The position numbers and the translations under genes are program-made. From Polynucleobacter sp. MWH-Loch1C5 (GTDB lineage: Bacteria; Pseudomonadota; Gammaproteobacteria; Burkholderiales; Burkholderiaceae), in contig NZ_JACVPR010000001.1 of NCBI RefSeq assembly GCF_018881775.1, positions 62,001 to 126,000 on the forward strand: a DNA stretch of 64,000 bases, given 5' to 3'. The notes beneath the pieces are model-generated. The model was not told where the DNA came from. It was given only the letters and a program-made list of their open reading frames with translations, and searched no databases. This document shows, piece by piece, positions 25,765 through 34,477 of the stretch. How positions within the stretch are numbered: the stretch's first letter is position 1; every line of letters begins with the position of its first letter.

Positions 25765-27201
25765 ATCAATACCGAGCTCTTGTAGTTTCCTAGTAATCGT
25801 ATTCCTACCGATACCCAATCGCTCTGCAGCTTCAACCCGTCGGCCACGTGTAATTTCAAGTGCAGCAGTCAATACCGCCCTTTCGAACTTCTTTTCAAGC
25901 AGATCAAAAACAGATGCATCGCCCGCTTGGAGTAAGTTTTTCGCCGCCAATGCCAAACCTTGTTCCCAATCTCCCGCAGATAGAGTAGCCAAAGGAATAC
26001 CACTTCCCAAATCAGTAACCTTACTCTCATGCCCCATGATTAATACATCGGGTGGCAAGTCCTGTGGTCCTATCACTTGAGCAGGAGCCATAACCGTTAG
26101 CCAATGACATAAATTTTCTAACTGACGCACATTGCCTGGGAATGGCAACTGAGTAATCAGAGTCATAGCTTCATCAGATAAGCGCTTGACCTCCATACCT
26201 AAAGATTTCGCCGAAACTTGTAAGAAGTGACGTGCCAAGAGTGGAATATCCTCTTTGCGTTCACGTAAAGAAGGTAAACGTAAGCGTATGACATTCAAAC
26301 GATGAAAGAGGTCTTCCCTAAACAGTCCTTGGGCAACTCGTTCTTCTAGATTTTGATGAGTGGCAGCTATCACGCGAACATTAGCTCGCAATGAATCATG
26401 ACCACCCACACGATAAAAGTGTCCATCAGACAAGACTCGTAACAGACGAGTCTGCAAATCAAAGGGCATATCACCGATTTCGTCTAAAAATAGAGTCCCT
26501 CCCTCAGCCTGCTCAAAGCGGCCACGACGCATGGTCTGTGCGCCCGTAAACGCCCCTCGTTCATGTCCAAATAACTCAGACTCTAATAAATCTTTGGGAA
26601 TGGCCGCGGTATTCAGCGCAATAAATGGTCCACCCGCCCGCGGACTATGTTTATGTAACGCTCGAGCCACTAATTCTTTACCACTTCCAGACTCGCCGGT
26701 GATGAGGACAGTTACATTAGACTGAGATAAGCGACCAATTGCACGGAATACATCCTGCATTGCGGGTGCCTGACCCAACATCTCCGTGTTATCTTTCATA
26801 CGCTCGACAACTTCTTTACTTTGCGTTTGCAAACGTAAACTTTCATCAACAGCGCGTCGAATCAATTCCACAGATTTACTGACATCAAAAGGCTTAGTGA
26901 GGTACTCAAACGCACCGGATTGGAATGAAGATACTGCCGAATCCAGGTCTGAATAGGCCGTCATAATGATGACAGGAACATTAGGGTGCTCTGCCTTCAC
27001 CTGTTGTAATAAATCGATACCATTGCCTCTTGGCATACGAATATCAGAAATTAGGACCTGAGGCTCTTCTTCACGATCAAAAGCATCCAAGACATCCTGG
27101 GGATTACTAAAGCTCTTATAAGGCATATTTTCGCGTTGCAGTGCTTTTTCTAGCACCCAGCGGATCGACTGATCATCGTCTACTATCCATACTGGTTTCA
27201 T
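25759..27201 (-). CDS. ntrC: Nitrogen regulation response regulator NtrC (sigma-54 activator)
   Basis: A 480-residue enhancer-binding activator of nitrogen-assimilation genes. Receiver domain (1-120) with Asp53 in LISDIRMPRG; central AAA+ domain with Walker A GESGSGKE, the sigma-54-contacting GAFTGA loop, Walker B GTLFLDEIGDMP and the arginine-finger region; C-terminal Fis-type helix-turn-helix (GRRVEAAERLGIGRNTITRKL). It follows ntrB by 24 bases in a glnA-ntrB-ntrC operon, the classical arrangement that feeds back on glnA. Confidence 0.97.
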   Translation of the reverse strand: MKPVWIVDDDQSIRWVLEKALQRENMPYKSFSNPQDVLDAFDREEEPQVLISDIRMPRGNGIDLLQQVKAEHPNVPVIIMTAYSDLDSAVSSFQSGAFEYLTKPFDVSKSVELIRRAVDESLRLQTQSKEVVERMKDNTEMLGQAPAMQDVFRAIGRLSQSNVTVLITGESGSGKELVARALHKHSPRAGGPFIALNTAAIPKDLLESELFGHERGAFTGAQTMRRGRFEQAEGGTLFLDEIGDMPFDLQTRLLRVLSDGHFYRVGGHDSLRANVRVIAATHQNLEERVAQGLFREDLFHRLNVIRLRLPSLRERKEDIPLLARHFLQVSAKSLGMEVKRLSDEAMTLITQLPFPGNVRQLENLCHWLTVMAPAQVIGPQDLPPDVLIMGHESKVTDLGSGIPLATLSAGDWEQGLALAAKNLLQAGDASVFDLLEKKFERAVLTAALEITRGRRVEAAERLGIGRNTITRKLQELGIDN

Positions 27202-27225
27202 GATAAGAACCTCATTGTTATTCGT

Positions 27226-28356
27226 TTATTTTTTTCTAAATGGCATTTGTATCTGAAAATCAGTACAACCCGGTTTACTTTCACATGCAATAAAACCCTG
27301 ATGCTGCTGGACATAAGTCTGAGCGAGAGTTAAACCCAAACCACTACCACCTTCTTTTCCGGATACCAGAGGGAAAAAGATCTTGTCTTTAATTTCTTCG
27401 GGTACACCCGGTCCGTTATCAATTACATGCAAATCTAATGCCAGTTTGTGCCTATTTTTTGCAATCGTGACATTTCTGGCTACACGCGTTCTTAACTCAA
27501 TGACCGCATCACCCTGCTCTATTTGAACTCTTAAGGCTTGGGCCGCGTTATGCACAATATTTAGAACCGCTTGAATAAGGGCTTCCTTATCGCCTAAAAA
27601 ATCAGGTAAAGAAATATCGTAGTTACGTTTAATCACAAGACCGTGCGAAAACTCCGCCAAAACTAAACTGCGAATTCTTTCGAGAACCTCGTGAATATTG
27701 AAGTATTCATCGACATGAGCCTTACGGTGCGGAGCCAGGAGTCGATCGACTAATGACTGCAAGCGATCTGACTCTGAAATAATGACTTGCGTATATTCAT
27801 GTAAGGCTTTGTCGGGCAATTCCATTTCCAACAACTGGGCTGCGCCACGAATACCGCCCAGGGGATTTTTAATTTCATGCGCCAGATTGCGCATTAATGT
27901 TTTATTGGCTTCGACTTGCTGCTTCAAACGGCTATCGCGCTCACTTTGAAGTTGTTGATCTAAAGGTAACCACTCAATCAATACAACCTGAGGTTGATTT
28001 AACTTCGCAACGACAACATGTGCATGAAAAGCATCATGATCAGGCCGAGCCGGACCTGGCCCCAAAAGCAAATCCTGACGACGCACCTCTGAGTGGTCTG
28101 GGTCAAGCTTTTCAAGCATTTCAGAGAGTTCAGGTATGTGACCAAATAAGTCATACAAACTTAAACCTTCTAATACCTTGATAGAAAGATCAAGGCTGAC
28201 CTCAGCCGCAGGATTGGCATAAATAACTAATTGCTGAGATTGATCAATCAAAAGAACTGCATTAGGCAATTGATCCCATGCAGCGTAGGGAGAAAAAAGG
28301 GCAGCCTGAGCTGCCCCTTTCACAGGGTGGCCTAGTGTTTCAGGCGCCCCCTTCAT
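27226..28356 (-). CDS. ntrB: Nitrogen regulation sensor histidine kinase NtrB
   Basis: A 376-residue soluble kinase/phosphatase of NtrC, controlled by PII. It has an N-terminal PAS domain (about 25-140), the phospho-His in NLAHEIKNPLGGIRGAAQLL, an N box (IVHNAAQAL), G1 DNGPGVPEE, F KIFFPL and G2 GGSGLGL. A TTG at 28365 would extend it by three residues; the ATG at 28356 is chosen. It starts 10 bases after the glnA stop. The partner ntrC follows. Confidence 0.96.
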   Translation of the reverse strand: MKGAPETLGHPVKGAAQAALFSPYAAWDQLPNAVLLIDQSQQLVIYANPAAEVSLDLSIKVLEGLSLYDLFGHIPELSEMLEKLDPDHSEVRRQDLLLGPGPARPDHDAFHAHVVVAKLNQPQVVLIEWLPLDQQLQSERDSRLKQQVEANKTLMRNLAHEIKNPLGGIRGAAQLLEMELPDKALHEYTQVIISESDRLQSLVDRLLAPHRKAHVDEYFNIHEVLERIRSLVLAEFSHGLVIKRNYDISLPDFLGDKEALIQAVLNIVHNAAQALRVQIEQGDAVIELRTRVARNVTIAKNRHKLALDLHVIDNGPGVPEEIKDKIFFPLVSGKEGGSGLGLTLAQTYVQQHQGFIACESKPGCTDFQIQMPFRKK

Positions 28357-28365
28357 ATGACTCAA

Positions 28366-29781
28366 TTAGAGTGAGTAATACATATCAAACTCGATTGGGT
28401 GTGCAGCCATACGGAAACGTGTGACTTCTTCCATCTTCAAGTCGATATATGCATCAATCATTGAGTTTGTAAATACACCACCACGTGTTAAGAACTCACG
28501 GTCCTTATCCAAGTTCTCAAGAGCTTGGTCTAGGCTGTTACAAACTGTTGGGATCTTTGCATCTTCCTCTGGTGGCAAATCATACAAGTTCTTGTCAGCT
28601 GCTTCTCCAGGATGAATCTTATTTTGAATACCATCCAAACCAGCCATCATCAATGCTGAGAAAGCCAAGTATGGGTTAGCCAAAGGATCTGGGAAACGTG
28701 TCTCAATACGGCGGCCCTTAGGATTTGCAACATAAGGGATACGAATAGAGGCAGAACGGTTACGTGCTGAGTATGCCAACTTCACTGGCGCCTCAAAACC
28801 TGGAACCAAACGCTTATATGAGTTGGTACCTGGGTTTGTGATCGCATTTAATGCACGGGCGTGCTTGATAATACCGCCGATGTAATAGAGAGCTAATTCA
28901 GACAAACCTGCGTAGCCGTTACCAGCAAACAAGTTCTGACCATCTTTCCAAATAGACTGGTGGACGTGCATACCAGAACCATTGTCACCAACAACAGGCT
29001 TCGGCATGAATGTGGCAGTCTTACCATAAGCATGCGCTACGTTTTGAATCACATACTTTTGCAAAATTGTCCAATCAGCGCGCTGAACGAGTGTGCTGAA
29101 CTTCGTACCTAACTCGTTCTGGCCTTGACCAGCCACTTCATGGTGATGAACTTCAACTGGAATGCCGAGTGATTCAAGAATCAAACACATTTCAGAACGC
29201 ATATCTTGGAATGTATCTACTGGAGCCACTGGGAAATAACCACCCTTCTTACCTGGACGGTGGCCTGTGTTGCCGTGCTCAAACTCAGTCGCTGATGACC
29301 ATGGTGCCTCTTCAGATTGAATCTTGAAGAAACAGCCCTGCATATCATTACCCCATGTCACGCCATCAAAAACAAAGAACTCTGGCTCTGGACCGAAGTA
29401 AGCCGTATCACCAATACCTGTAGACTTCAAATAGGCTTCAGCGCGCTTCGCAATTGAACGTGGGTCACGATCGTAACCTTTACCATCTGATGGCTCGATC
29501 ACATCACAAGTCAACACCAATGTTGGCTCTTCATAAAATGGATCGATATAAGCTGTATTCGCATCTGGCATCAAGAGCATGTCAGACGCTTCGATACCCT
29601 TCCAACCAGCAATTGAAGAACCATCAAAAGCTTGACCGCTTTCAAACTTGTCTTCATCAAACGCTGAAATAGGCACGGATACGTGCTGCTCTTTACCTTT
29701 GGTATCAGTAAAACGGAAATCAATGAAAGTAACTTCCTTTTCCTTCACCAGCTTCATTACATCTGCGACGCTCTTGGTCAT
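28366..29781 (-). CDS. glnA: Glutamine synthetase, type I
   Basis: ATP-dependent glutamine formation from glutamate and ammonia; 471 residues, forming a dodecamer in the family. Visible signatures: [52 protein letters not shown] and [11 protein letters not shown]. The C-terminal NLYDLPPEE carries the Tyr adenylylated by GlnE, so activity is expected to be controlled by adenylylation. AGGAGAA precedes the ATG. The upstream region has a sigma-54 promoter and palindromes. Confidence 0.98.
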   Translation of the reverse strand: MTKSVADVMKLVKEKEVTFIDFRFTDTKGKEQHVSVPISAFDEDKFESGQAFDGSSIAGWKGIEASDMLLMPDANTAYIDPFYEEPTLVLTCDVIEPSDGKGYDRDPRSIAKRAEAYLKSTGIGDTAYFGPEPEFFVFDGVTWGNDMQGCFFKIQSEEAPWSSATEFEHGNTGHRPGKKGGYFPVAPVDTFQDMRSEMCLILESLGIPVEVHHHEVAGQGQNELGTKFSTLVQRADWTILQKYVIQNVAHAYGKTATFMPKPVVGDNGSGMHVHQSIWKDGQNLFAGNGYAGLSELALYYIGGIIKHARALNAITNPGTNSYKRLVPGFEAPVKLAYSARNRSASIRIPYVANPKGRRIETRFPDPLANPYLAFSALMMAGLDGIQNKIHPGEAADKNLYDLPPEEDAKIPTVCNSLDQALENLDKDREFLTRGGVFTNSMIDAYIDLKMEEVTRFRMAAHPIEFDMYYSL

Positions 29782-29850
29782 GCAATTCTCCTGTTAAACA
29801 AACCTATATGACTCACAATTCAATTTACATTGAACTACCTGATTCCACAT

Positions 29851-29869
29851 ATGCACGAACTATGCCAAT
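29851..29869 (-). promoter_or_regulatory. Sigma-54 promoter of glnA
   Basis: On the minus strand TTGGCATAGTTCGTGCAT gives the invariant GG (29866-29865), ten bases, then GC (29854-29853), and agrees with TGGCAC-N5-TTGCA except at two positions. Transcription should start near 29841, 60 bases before the ATG. A sigma-54 promoter before glnA and upstream of ntrBC is what NtrC control predicts. Confidence 0.75.
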
Positions 29870-29876
29870 CTCATAT

Positions 29877-29893
29877 ATCGTGATGCTCACGAT
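29877..29893. promoter_or_regulatory. Palindrome proximal to the glnA promoter
   Basis: ATCGTGA-TGC-TCACGAT, perfect seven-base arms, centred about 44 bases upstream of the predicted glnA start. Could bind IHF-independent bending or a regulator; no known consensus is matched with certainty. Confidence 0.4.
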
Positions 29894-29932
29894 TGTATGG
29901 CATCTCAATAGGCTAGCTACGATTATATGCTT

Positions 29933-29960
29933 TATTTTGGTGCATATTTGCACCAAAATA
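29933..29960. promoter_or_regulatory. Long perfect palindrome upstream of glnA (candidate NtrC enhancer)
   Basis: Twelve-base perfect arms, TATTTTGGTGCA and TGCACCAAAATA, around TATT. The centre is about 105 bases upstream of the predicted sigma-54 start. The half-site GGTGCA is that of NtrC, but the classical site is TGCACC-N5-GGTGCA, so the halves here face the other way. NtrC binding is therefore plausible but not certain. Confidence 0.5.
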
Positions 29961-29969
29961 GGAATAAAT

Positions 29970-29983
29970 GGTGAAAATTCACC
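29970..29983. promoter_or_regulatory. Second GGTG-type palindrome upstream of glnA
   Basis: GGTGAAAATTCACC, a perfect 14-base palindrome immediately after the stop of the CinA-type gene. Its centre is exactly 30 bases from the centre of the 29933-29960 palindrome, three helical turns, and about 135 upstream of the predicted glnA start. Confidence 0.45.
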
Positions 29984-30802
29984 TTATTTGTGCACTTCAT
30001 GAACTTCGTTGCCCGAGGAAATAACTCCTGCCTTGAGCTCATCGTAGGCCAAGCGCACTTCTTCGGGGGATCCTTTAACGCCTAATTCAATATGGCGCTT
30101 TGCAAATATACCTGAACGTGCGGGATCGCCCACCGAGGGCAAGCTAAATACTTTGACACTAGCATGCCGAGATTCGATCTCTTGCATCAGTGGCGTTAAC
30201 TGAGCCTCCATAGCCAGTGGAACGATAAAACTTTTCTCCGCAAACTCTTGGCGATGACATAAATCTGGATAGATCGTATCTAAAACCCAAATCATCATCG
30301 GCTCAGCCATCACTGGAAAACCGGGGGTAAAGTAATGTTCGTGAATACTGAATCCTGGAATCTGGTTATAGCTATTGGGGATGATGGCACTACCGACAGG
30401 AAATTCACCCATTTGTAGACGTAATTTATTTTCAACAAGGTCTAAGCTAGCTTTGGCAGGATCATCTGCTGCCAAGGTACGAATTCGATTCAAAATAAGG
30501 TCTCTAGCCTCTGAATGCAAGTGAAGGGGTAGACCCAAAGCCTGTGCGGCACACTGTCGCGTATGGTCATCTGGAGTCGATCCAATCCCACCCGTACAAA
30601 ACACAATATCGCCCGAAGCAAAGCTTCTTTTTAGAGTCGCCGTGATTTGCTCAGGATCGTCACCCACATACTCAGTTCCACTGAGTTGCAATCCCCGCTC
30701 AGATAAGAGCTCAATCAACTTGGCCATATGCTTATCTTGACGACGTCCAGAGAGAATTTCATCACCAATCACAATGAGGCGAAAACGACGCATATTAGGC
30801 AT
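29984..30802 (-). CDS. CinA-type molybdopterin-binding-fold protein (COG1058, N-terminal domain only)
   Basis: A 272-residue protein with the MoaB/MogA-like fold of the CinA N-terminal domain: VIGDEILSGRRQDKH at the start, then CTGGIGSTPDDHTRQ and a PGFPVM region. The C-terminal nicotinamide-nucleotide amidase domain of full CinA is absent. Related proteins bind or hydrolyse ADP-ribose/FAD-like nucleotides; the role here is unassigned. The start is uncertain: ATG at 30802 overlaps the EI24 stop, another ATG is at 30793, and neither has a clear ribosome site. It is last in a five-gene overlapping set. Confidence 0.85.
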   Translation of the reverse strand: MPNMRRFRLIVIGDEILSGRRQDKHMAKLIELLSERGLQLSGTEYVGDDPEQITATLKRSFASGDIVFCTGGIGSTPDDHTRQCAAQALGLPLHLHSEARDLILNRIRTLAADDPAKASLDLVENKLRLQMGEFPVGSAIIPNSYNQIPGFSIHEHYFTPGFPVMAEPMMIWVLDTIYPDLCHRQEFAEKSFIVPLAMEAQLTPLMQEIESRHASVKVFSLPSVGDPARSGIFAKRHIELGVKGSPEEVRLAYDELKAGVISSGNEVHEVHK

Positions 30803-31604
30803 GTATCTGAATTCCTTGAGATAGTCTTAAGTCTTGTAACTCTTGTAATAAATAATAAGCGAACCAGAGTGACGAGAATATGAAAACGCAAGAATAGATC
30901 CACAAGACAAAAATAGAGACTATCGGGAAAAAGACGAAAGTCAATACTGAACCAGCCCAGAAGAAAGTCGGCAAAGCGCCCATCAATCCGCACAAGATAC
31001 CCATCACCCATAAAGACTTTCTACAGCGCGACATTAACACTAATCTCTCTGAATGACTGGCATGGTCAGCTAATACATCAAATGACATCAAGCGCATGGT
31101 CAACCAGCCCCAGATGAGTGGAGGAATGACAGCAACCATCGGAGGGAACCACCATAAGGGGAAGCTCAGCACCAATAAAATCAGGGCAATCAGCGTCACT
31201 TTCACCGTCTCCCAGAGACTTTTAACCAAGCCACCTTCTTCATGGGATAAGAGGTGCTGAAAACGACTGCGCCGGGATAAATGGTCAATCACATGCGGTA
31301 CTGTGGTGATTGATATGTAAATTAGAAGCGAGATACCAATTAGGGGGATCAAGCAGACCATTAACAGTAATGGCGCCATAACAGCTCGCCATTCTTGAAG
31401 GCTGGTTTGACTCACAGCATCATTAAGCCATGTACCTAAAGTGGATTCCGTCATCAGTTGGAGAATAAAAAGGAGTGCCGCTTCCCAAATAAAGAAAATC
31501 ACCACAGCCCAAATCACACCAATGAGTAATATTGGTTTTAGAGTTAACCACATCATGCGTGGCGTAAAAAATGTACCTAGGGCTAAAAAAAGACTACGAA
31601 TCAA
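30795..31604 (-). CDS. EI24-domain integral membrane protein
   Basis: A 269-residue polytopic inner-membrane protein with roughly five or six hydrophobic stretches (for example about residues 20-45, 73-97, 128-150, 155-170, 195-225, 226-250). It matches the EI24/CysZ-like group; E. coli CysZ is a sulfate permease, but this is a distant relative with no proven substrate. The frame is open upstream to 31655, but a TTG at 31604 overlaps the previous stop as TTGA and has AAGGG about 10 bases upstream, so that start is preferred. Confidence 0.8.
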   Translation of the reverse strand: MIRSLFLALGTFFTPRMMWLTLKPILLIGVIWAVVIFFIWEAALLFILQLMTESTLGTWLNDAVSQTSLQEWRAVMAPLLLMVCLIPLIGISLLIYISITTVPHVIDHLSRRSRFQHLLSHEEGGLVKSLWETVKVTLIALILLVLSFPLWWFPPMVAVIPPLIWGWLTMRLMSFDVLADHASHSERLVLMSRCRKSLWVMGILCGLMGALPTFFWAGSVLTFVFFPIVSIFVLWIYSCVFIFSSLWFAYYLLQELQDLRLSQGIQIHA

Positions 31605-32584
31605 GACTGCCACACCCTTTTCAGTGCTAGCCAAGCATGCCGCATTCCCTGCCATTGGTGCACGATAGGATTGGCAGCGGCCTCAAATTGCCGCACACCT
31701 GTCGGATATGGCCTATTGTCAAAAATAGCTGTCTTAAAGAGCATATCCCACCAAGGGAATAAGACACCAAAATTACATCCCCCCAGCACACCGGGTTTGC
31801 CTGGTACCTCATAACCCAAATCAATTGCATGGTGATAACGGTGGAAACGAGGTGAAATAATCATGTACTTCAATATGCCGTGATCAAAATCCAAATTACC
31901 ATGCTGCCAACTCTGAATCAATTGGCTTAGAGCTACCAATGCAATATATTGAATCGGTTCGACCCCGATCGCTAAGGCGATGAAAGCAAAAAAGGCGGAG
32001 TGCCCCAAATCATCGAGCACATGGTTACGATTATCAGACCAAACAGTCATATGTCTTTGACTGTGATGCAAAGCATGTAATTGCCACCACCAATTCCAGC
32101 GATGGGATGCGCGGTGATACCAGTATTCAAAAAAATCAATGATGACAAGATAAATTAAAAAGCTTACCCAGGGAATAGACGTGACACCAGGTATCCAGTT
32201 TTCAACATTCATCGTCTGAATGCGCGCATCATGCAAATAAGCCTCCAAGGCAAAAAACCAAGAGGAAAATAAAACAAATAAGACCAACTTAAACAAACCC
32301 AAACGATGAATCAAGGTGTAAAAAATATCGATAGCCACAGCTATACGACGAGCACTTGTGTGCTCAGCAGAAATTTTTTCTGCAGGAAATATTTTTTCAA
32401 GTGGCGCTATCAAACACGCGATGATGAGTACTTGAATCAAACCCAATACAAACCAGTCCACCCCACCAACCGCATCATCGGCATAACCCATTCCACCCGT
32501 CCAATACAAGACAGGCATCACAATCTCTTGAAGTAAGAACTCTTCAAAACGAGCGTAGTACAGATTGAATAAATCCCACATCAC
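31601..32584 (-). CDS. Fatty acid hydroxylase / sterol desaturase family membrane di-iron protein
   Basis: A 327-residue integral membrane protein with the eight-histidine di-iron signature: HRASH, HALHHSQ and HRYHH, plus an NHVLDD motif. Hydrophobic segments lie at about 45-65, 90-115 and 140-160. Bacterial relatives hydroxylate or desaturate lipids such as fatty acids, hopanoids or carotenoids; no specific substrate can be named. A GTG at 32584 and an ATG one codon later are both possible starts. It overlaps the deacetylase stop and the EI24 start. Confidence 0.88.
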   Translation of the reverse strand: MMWDLFNLYYARFEEFLLQEIVMPVLYWTGGMGYADDAVGGVDWFVLGLIQVLIIACLIAPLEKIFPAEKISAEHTSARRIAVAIDIFYTLIHRLGLFKLVLFVLFSSWFFALEAYLHDARIQTMNVENWIPGVTSIPWVSFLIYLVIIDFFEYWYHRASHRWNWWWQLHALHHSQRHMTVWSDNRNHVLDDLGHSAFFAFIALAIGVEPIQYIALVALSQLIQSWQHGNLDFDHGILKYMIISPRFHRYHHAIDLGYEVPGKPGVLGGCNFGVLFPWWDMLFKTAIFDNRPYPTGVRQFEAAANPIVHQWQGMRHAWLALKRVWQS

Positions 32585-33351
32585 TACATTATTCTAGAAA
32601 TCTTTGGATGTTGCTGTTGAGGACTCAACAATTCAAAACAAAAACCTTTTTGTTTCAAACCCACAATGAGGGGCTCCAGAACAGCCGGTGCCCAGGGATC
32701 TTTTCTGGACCAAATACCGAGGTGGGCCATCAAAATGTCACCTTGGCGAATGTTCTTGAGCGCGCGCTCAAGTAGCCCATGATTGGGGTATTTATCTGAG
32801 GGCAACTCATCTCCTAAAAAACCGGCAGCGGACCATGCCACATGGGCAAAACCACACTGCAAACCCATTTGCAATAACTGTGGCGAGGTTTTGCCACCGG
32901 GCGCACGCCACATTGGGCTCACATTCTGCCCCGTCATTTTTTTGAAGCGTTCGTCGACCGCCTTAATATCACGACAGACCTGCTCTTGCGATACAAGCCG
33001 AACTTTGCCGGCGAACTCACCAAATTGCGACTTCACTCGAACTTGTGAACCAACATCGGATTGCCAATAGGTGTGATCGAAAGTGTGACTGGCAAAGACA
33101 TGTCCTTCTTTTACTCGCTCACGCCAGTATGCTGCCCAGCTATCATCTAAAGAAAAGTCGCCTCGCGGAGTCTTTTCATTGGCTAAGAAAAAAGTAGCTT
33201 TGACTTGATGTTTTTTGAGAACCTCTGCAACATGGTCTGCTACAGCCATATTACCGGTGTCAAATGTTAAATAAATAGGCTTCTGACAGGTCCCAGAATG
33301 GGCCACAGTGGCATACGCAAAAAGAATGGCGGCCAGCGCTTGCTTAAGCAT
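32584..33351 (-). CDS. Secreted polysaccharide deacetylase-fold protein (NodB homology)
   Basis: A 255-residue protein with an N-terminal signal peptide (LKQALAAILFAYATVAHSG). NodB motifs: motif 1 is TFDTGN where TFDDG is usual; motif 2 is HTFDH with both zinc-binding histidines; motif 3 WRAPGG; motif 5 ILMAHLGIW. The second Asp of motif 1, a metal ligand in the classic enzymes, is thus Thr. Likely periplasmic and acting on a glycan or related amide, though activity is not assured. The ATG at 33351 is preferred over a TTG at 33369. It overlaps or abuts genes on both sides. Confidence 0.88.
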   Translation of the reverse strand: MLKQALAAILFAYATVAHSGTCQKPIYLTFDTGNMAVADHVAEVLKKHQVKATFFLANEKTPRGDFSLDDSWAAYWRERVKEGHVFASHTFDHTYWQSDVGSQVRVKSQFGEFAGKVRLVSQEQVCRDIKAVDERFKKMTGQNVSPMWRAPGGKTSPQLLQMGLQCGFAHVAWSAAGFLGDELPSDKYPNHGLLERALKNIRQGDILMAHLGIWSRKDPWAPAVLEPLIVGLKQKGFCFELLSPQQQHPKISRIM

Positions 33352-33359
33352 TCGTGCGA

Positions 33360-34334
33360 CTACTCCCAAGGGGCGCTGGGATGAAAGAAGATACCGTGCG
33401 GGCTTTTTCCGACGGGAATGGTACTGATCAGCTTTCTGGACGCAATATCAATGATCCCGACCTTTTTACTAAAGCGAAAAGTGACCCACAACTCCTTACC
33501 ATCAGCGGTGACATCCATACAGTCAGGTCCTGCTGGTAAACCTTTAATATCTCCAACTTTCTCCAACTTATCCATATCAAGAATACTGATCGTTGCATCA
33601 ACACGATTGGTCAAAAAGATATGTTTTTTATCGCCTAGGGGTCGGAAGTTATGTGCACCCCGCCCTGTTTTAATTTCTTTAATGATTTTTTGCTGGCGCC
33701 AGTCAACGACCTGTACCGCATCAGACCCTGTTAAGCCAATGAGTAAATATTTTTCATTAGGGGTCATCCATACACCGGCTGGCATCTTACCAATAGGCAT
33801 CTTCCATAAGGTTTCTTGTTTCGCTAAATCAATCGCAATGAGCTCATTAGAATCTTGTAATGTGATAAAGGTAATTTTGCTATCGAATGTAAAAGCAATA
33901 TGGCTAGGGGTTTTAGCCGCCTTCACAATTTTCGCCAACTTTAATTCTTGGCCCTGTACAGAGTAAATATCGACACGATCTAAACGATTACCTGCGGCAA
34001 CAAACCATTTCTTATCAGGTGAGTAACCAATATGGTAAGGATCAATAATATTTGGTACACGGCGTTGCATCGCCCCCGTGACTGGATCTAAATAAACAAT
34101 ATCATCACCCGCCGCGTTGGCCACTAGCACTGACTTCTGATCAGGCGTGATCATCAAATGATGAGGTTCTTTGCCTACATAGAAGGTCTTCGTAACCTGA
34201 CGGCTTGACATATCAATCAGGCTGACCGTTGCCTCACCAGAATTTAAAACAATCGCGGTCTTTGCTTGGGTAGCAAAGACAGTCGTAGAAGTGAGAGCCA
34301 AAATCAGACAAAGGATGTGATGAGTCATTTTCAT
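33360..34334 (-). CDS. Secreted YVTN-type beta-propeller protein
   Basis: About 324 residues with a signal peptide (HILCLILALTSTTVFATQ) and repeated blades of the pattern LLVANAAGDDIVYLDPVTG, KHIFLTNRVDATISILDMD and KVGIIDIASRKLISTIPVG, typical of YVTN/YNCE surface-layer-like propellers. Such proteins are periplasmic or surface-bound scaffolds or ligand binders; no catalytic residues are evident. The frame opens at 34352, but MKMTHH at 34334 is the natural signal-peptide start. It heads the overlapping five-gene set and diverges from the toxin-antitoxin pair. Confidence 0.85.
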   Translation of the reverse strand: MKMTHHILCLILALTSTTVFATQAKTAIVLNSGEATVSLIDMSSRQVTKTFYVGKEPHHLMITPDQKSVLVANAAGDDIVYLDPVTGAMQRRVPNIIDPYHIGYSPDKKWFVAAGNRLDRVDIYSVQGQELKLAKIVKAAKTPSHIAFTFDSKITFITLQDSNELIAIDLAKQETLWKMPIGKMPAGVWMTPNEKYLLIGLTGSDAVQVVDWRQQKIIKEIKTGRGAHNFRPLGDKKHIFLTNRVDATISILDMDKLEKVGDIKGLPAGPDCMDVTADGKELWVTFRFSKKVGIIDIASRKLISTIPVGKSPHGIFFHPSAPWE

Positions 34335-34429
34335 AAAAGTGCCAGTAATCATTAAGTCCTTGAAATTGTACGGCTTATTGTTAGCAAAACCTCAGTTTCC
34401 ACAACAGGAATATTGATTTAGATCAGATA

Positions 34430-34477
34430 TGTTGGCAATCTTGACAACAACCGCAGATGTTGGCACAATTGACAACA
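34430..34477 (+). promoter_or_regulatory. Tandem operators and promoter of the tumE-tumA pair
   Basis: Two 20-base copies, 34430-34449 and 34458-34477, follow TGTTGGCAnnnTTGACAACA and differ only at the three central positions. Each is nearly palindromic (TGTTG ... CAACA). The first contains the -35 TTGACA (34441-34446); 17 bases later CACAAT (34464-34469) in the second is a plausible -10. Occupancy by the HTH antitoxin would block the promoter. The ATG at 34477 begins on the last base of the second copy, so transcription would start at the start codon. Confidence 0.7.

Noticed and set aside
33418..33966. 182-codon open frame opposite the YVTN gene
   Set aside because: Antisense to a clear beta-propeller gene; no ribosome site, no recognisable domain.
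34429..34476. Sixteen-residue N-terminal extension of the toxin gene
   Set aside because: This segment consists of the two operator copies and the promoter elements, so the ATG at 34477 is the better start.
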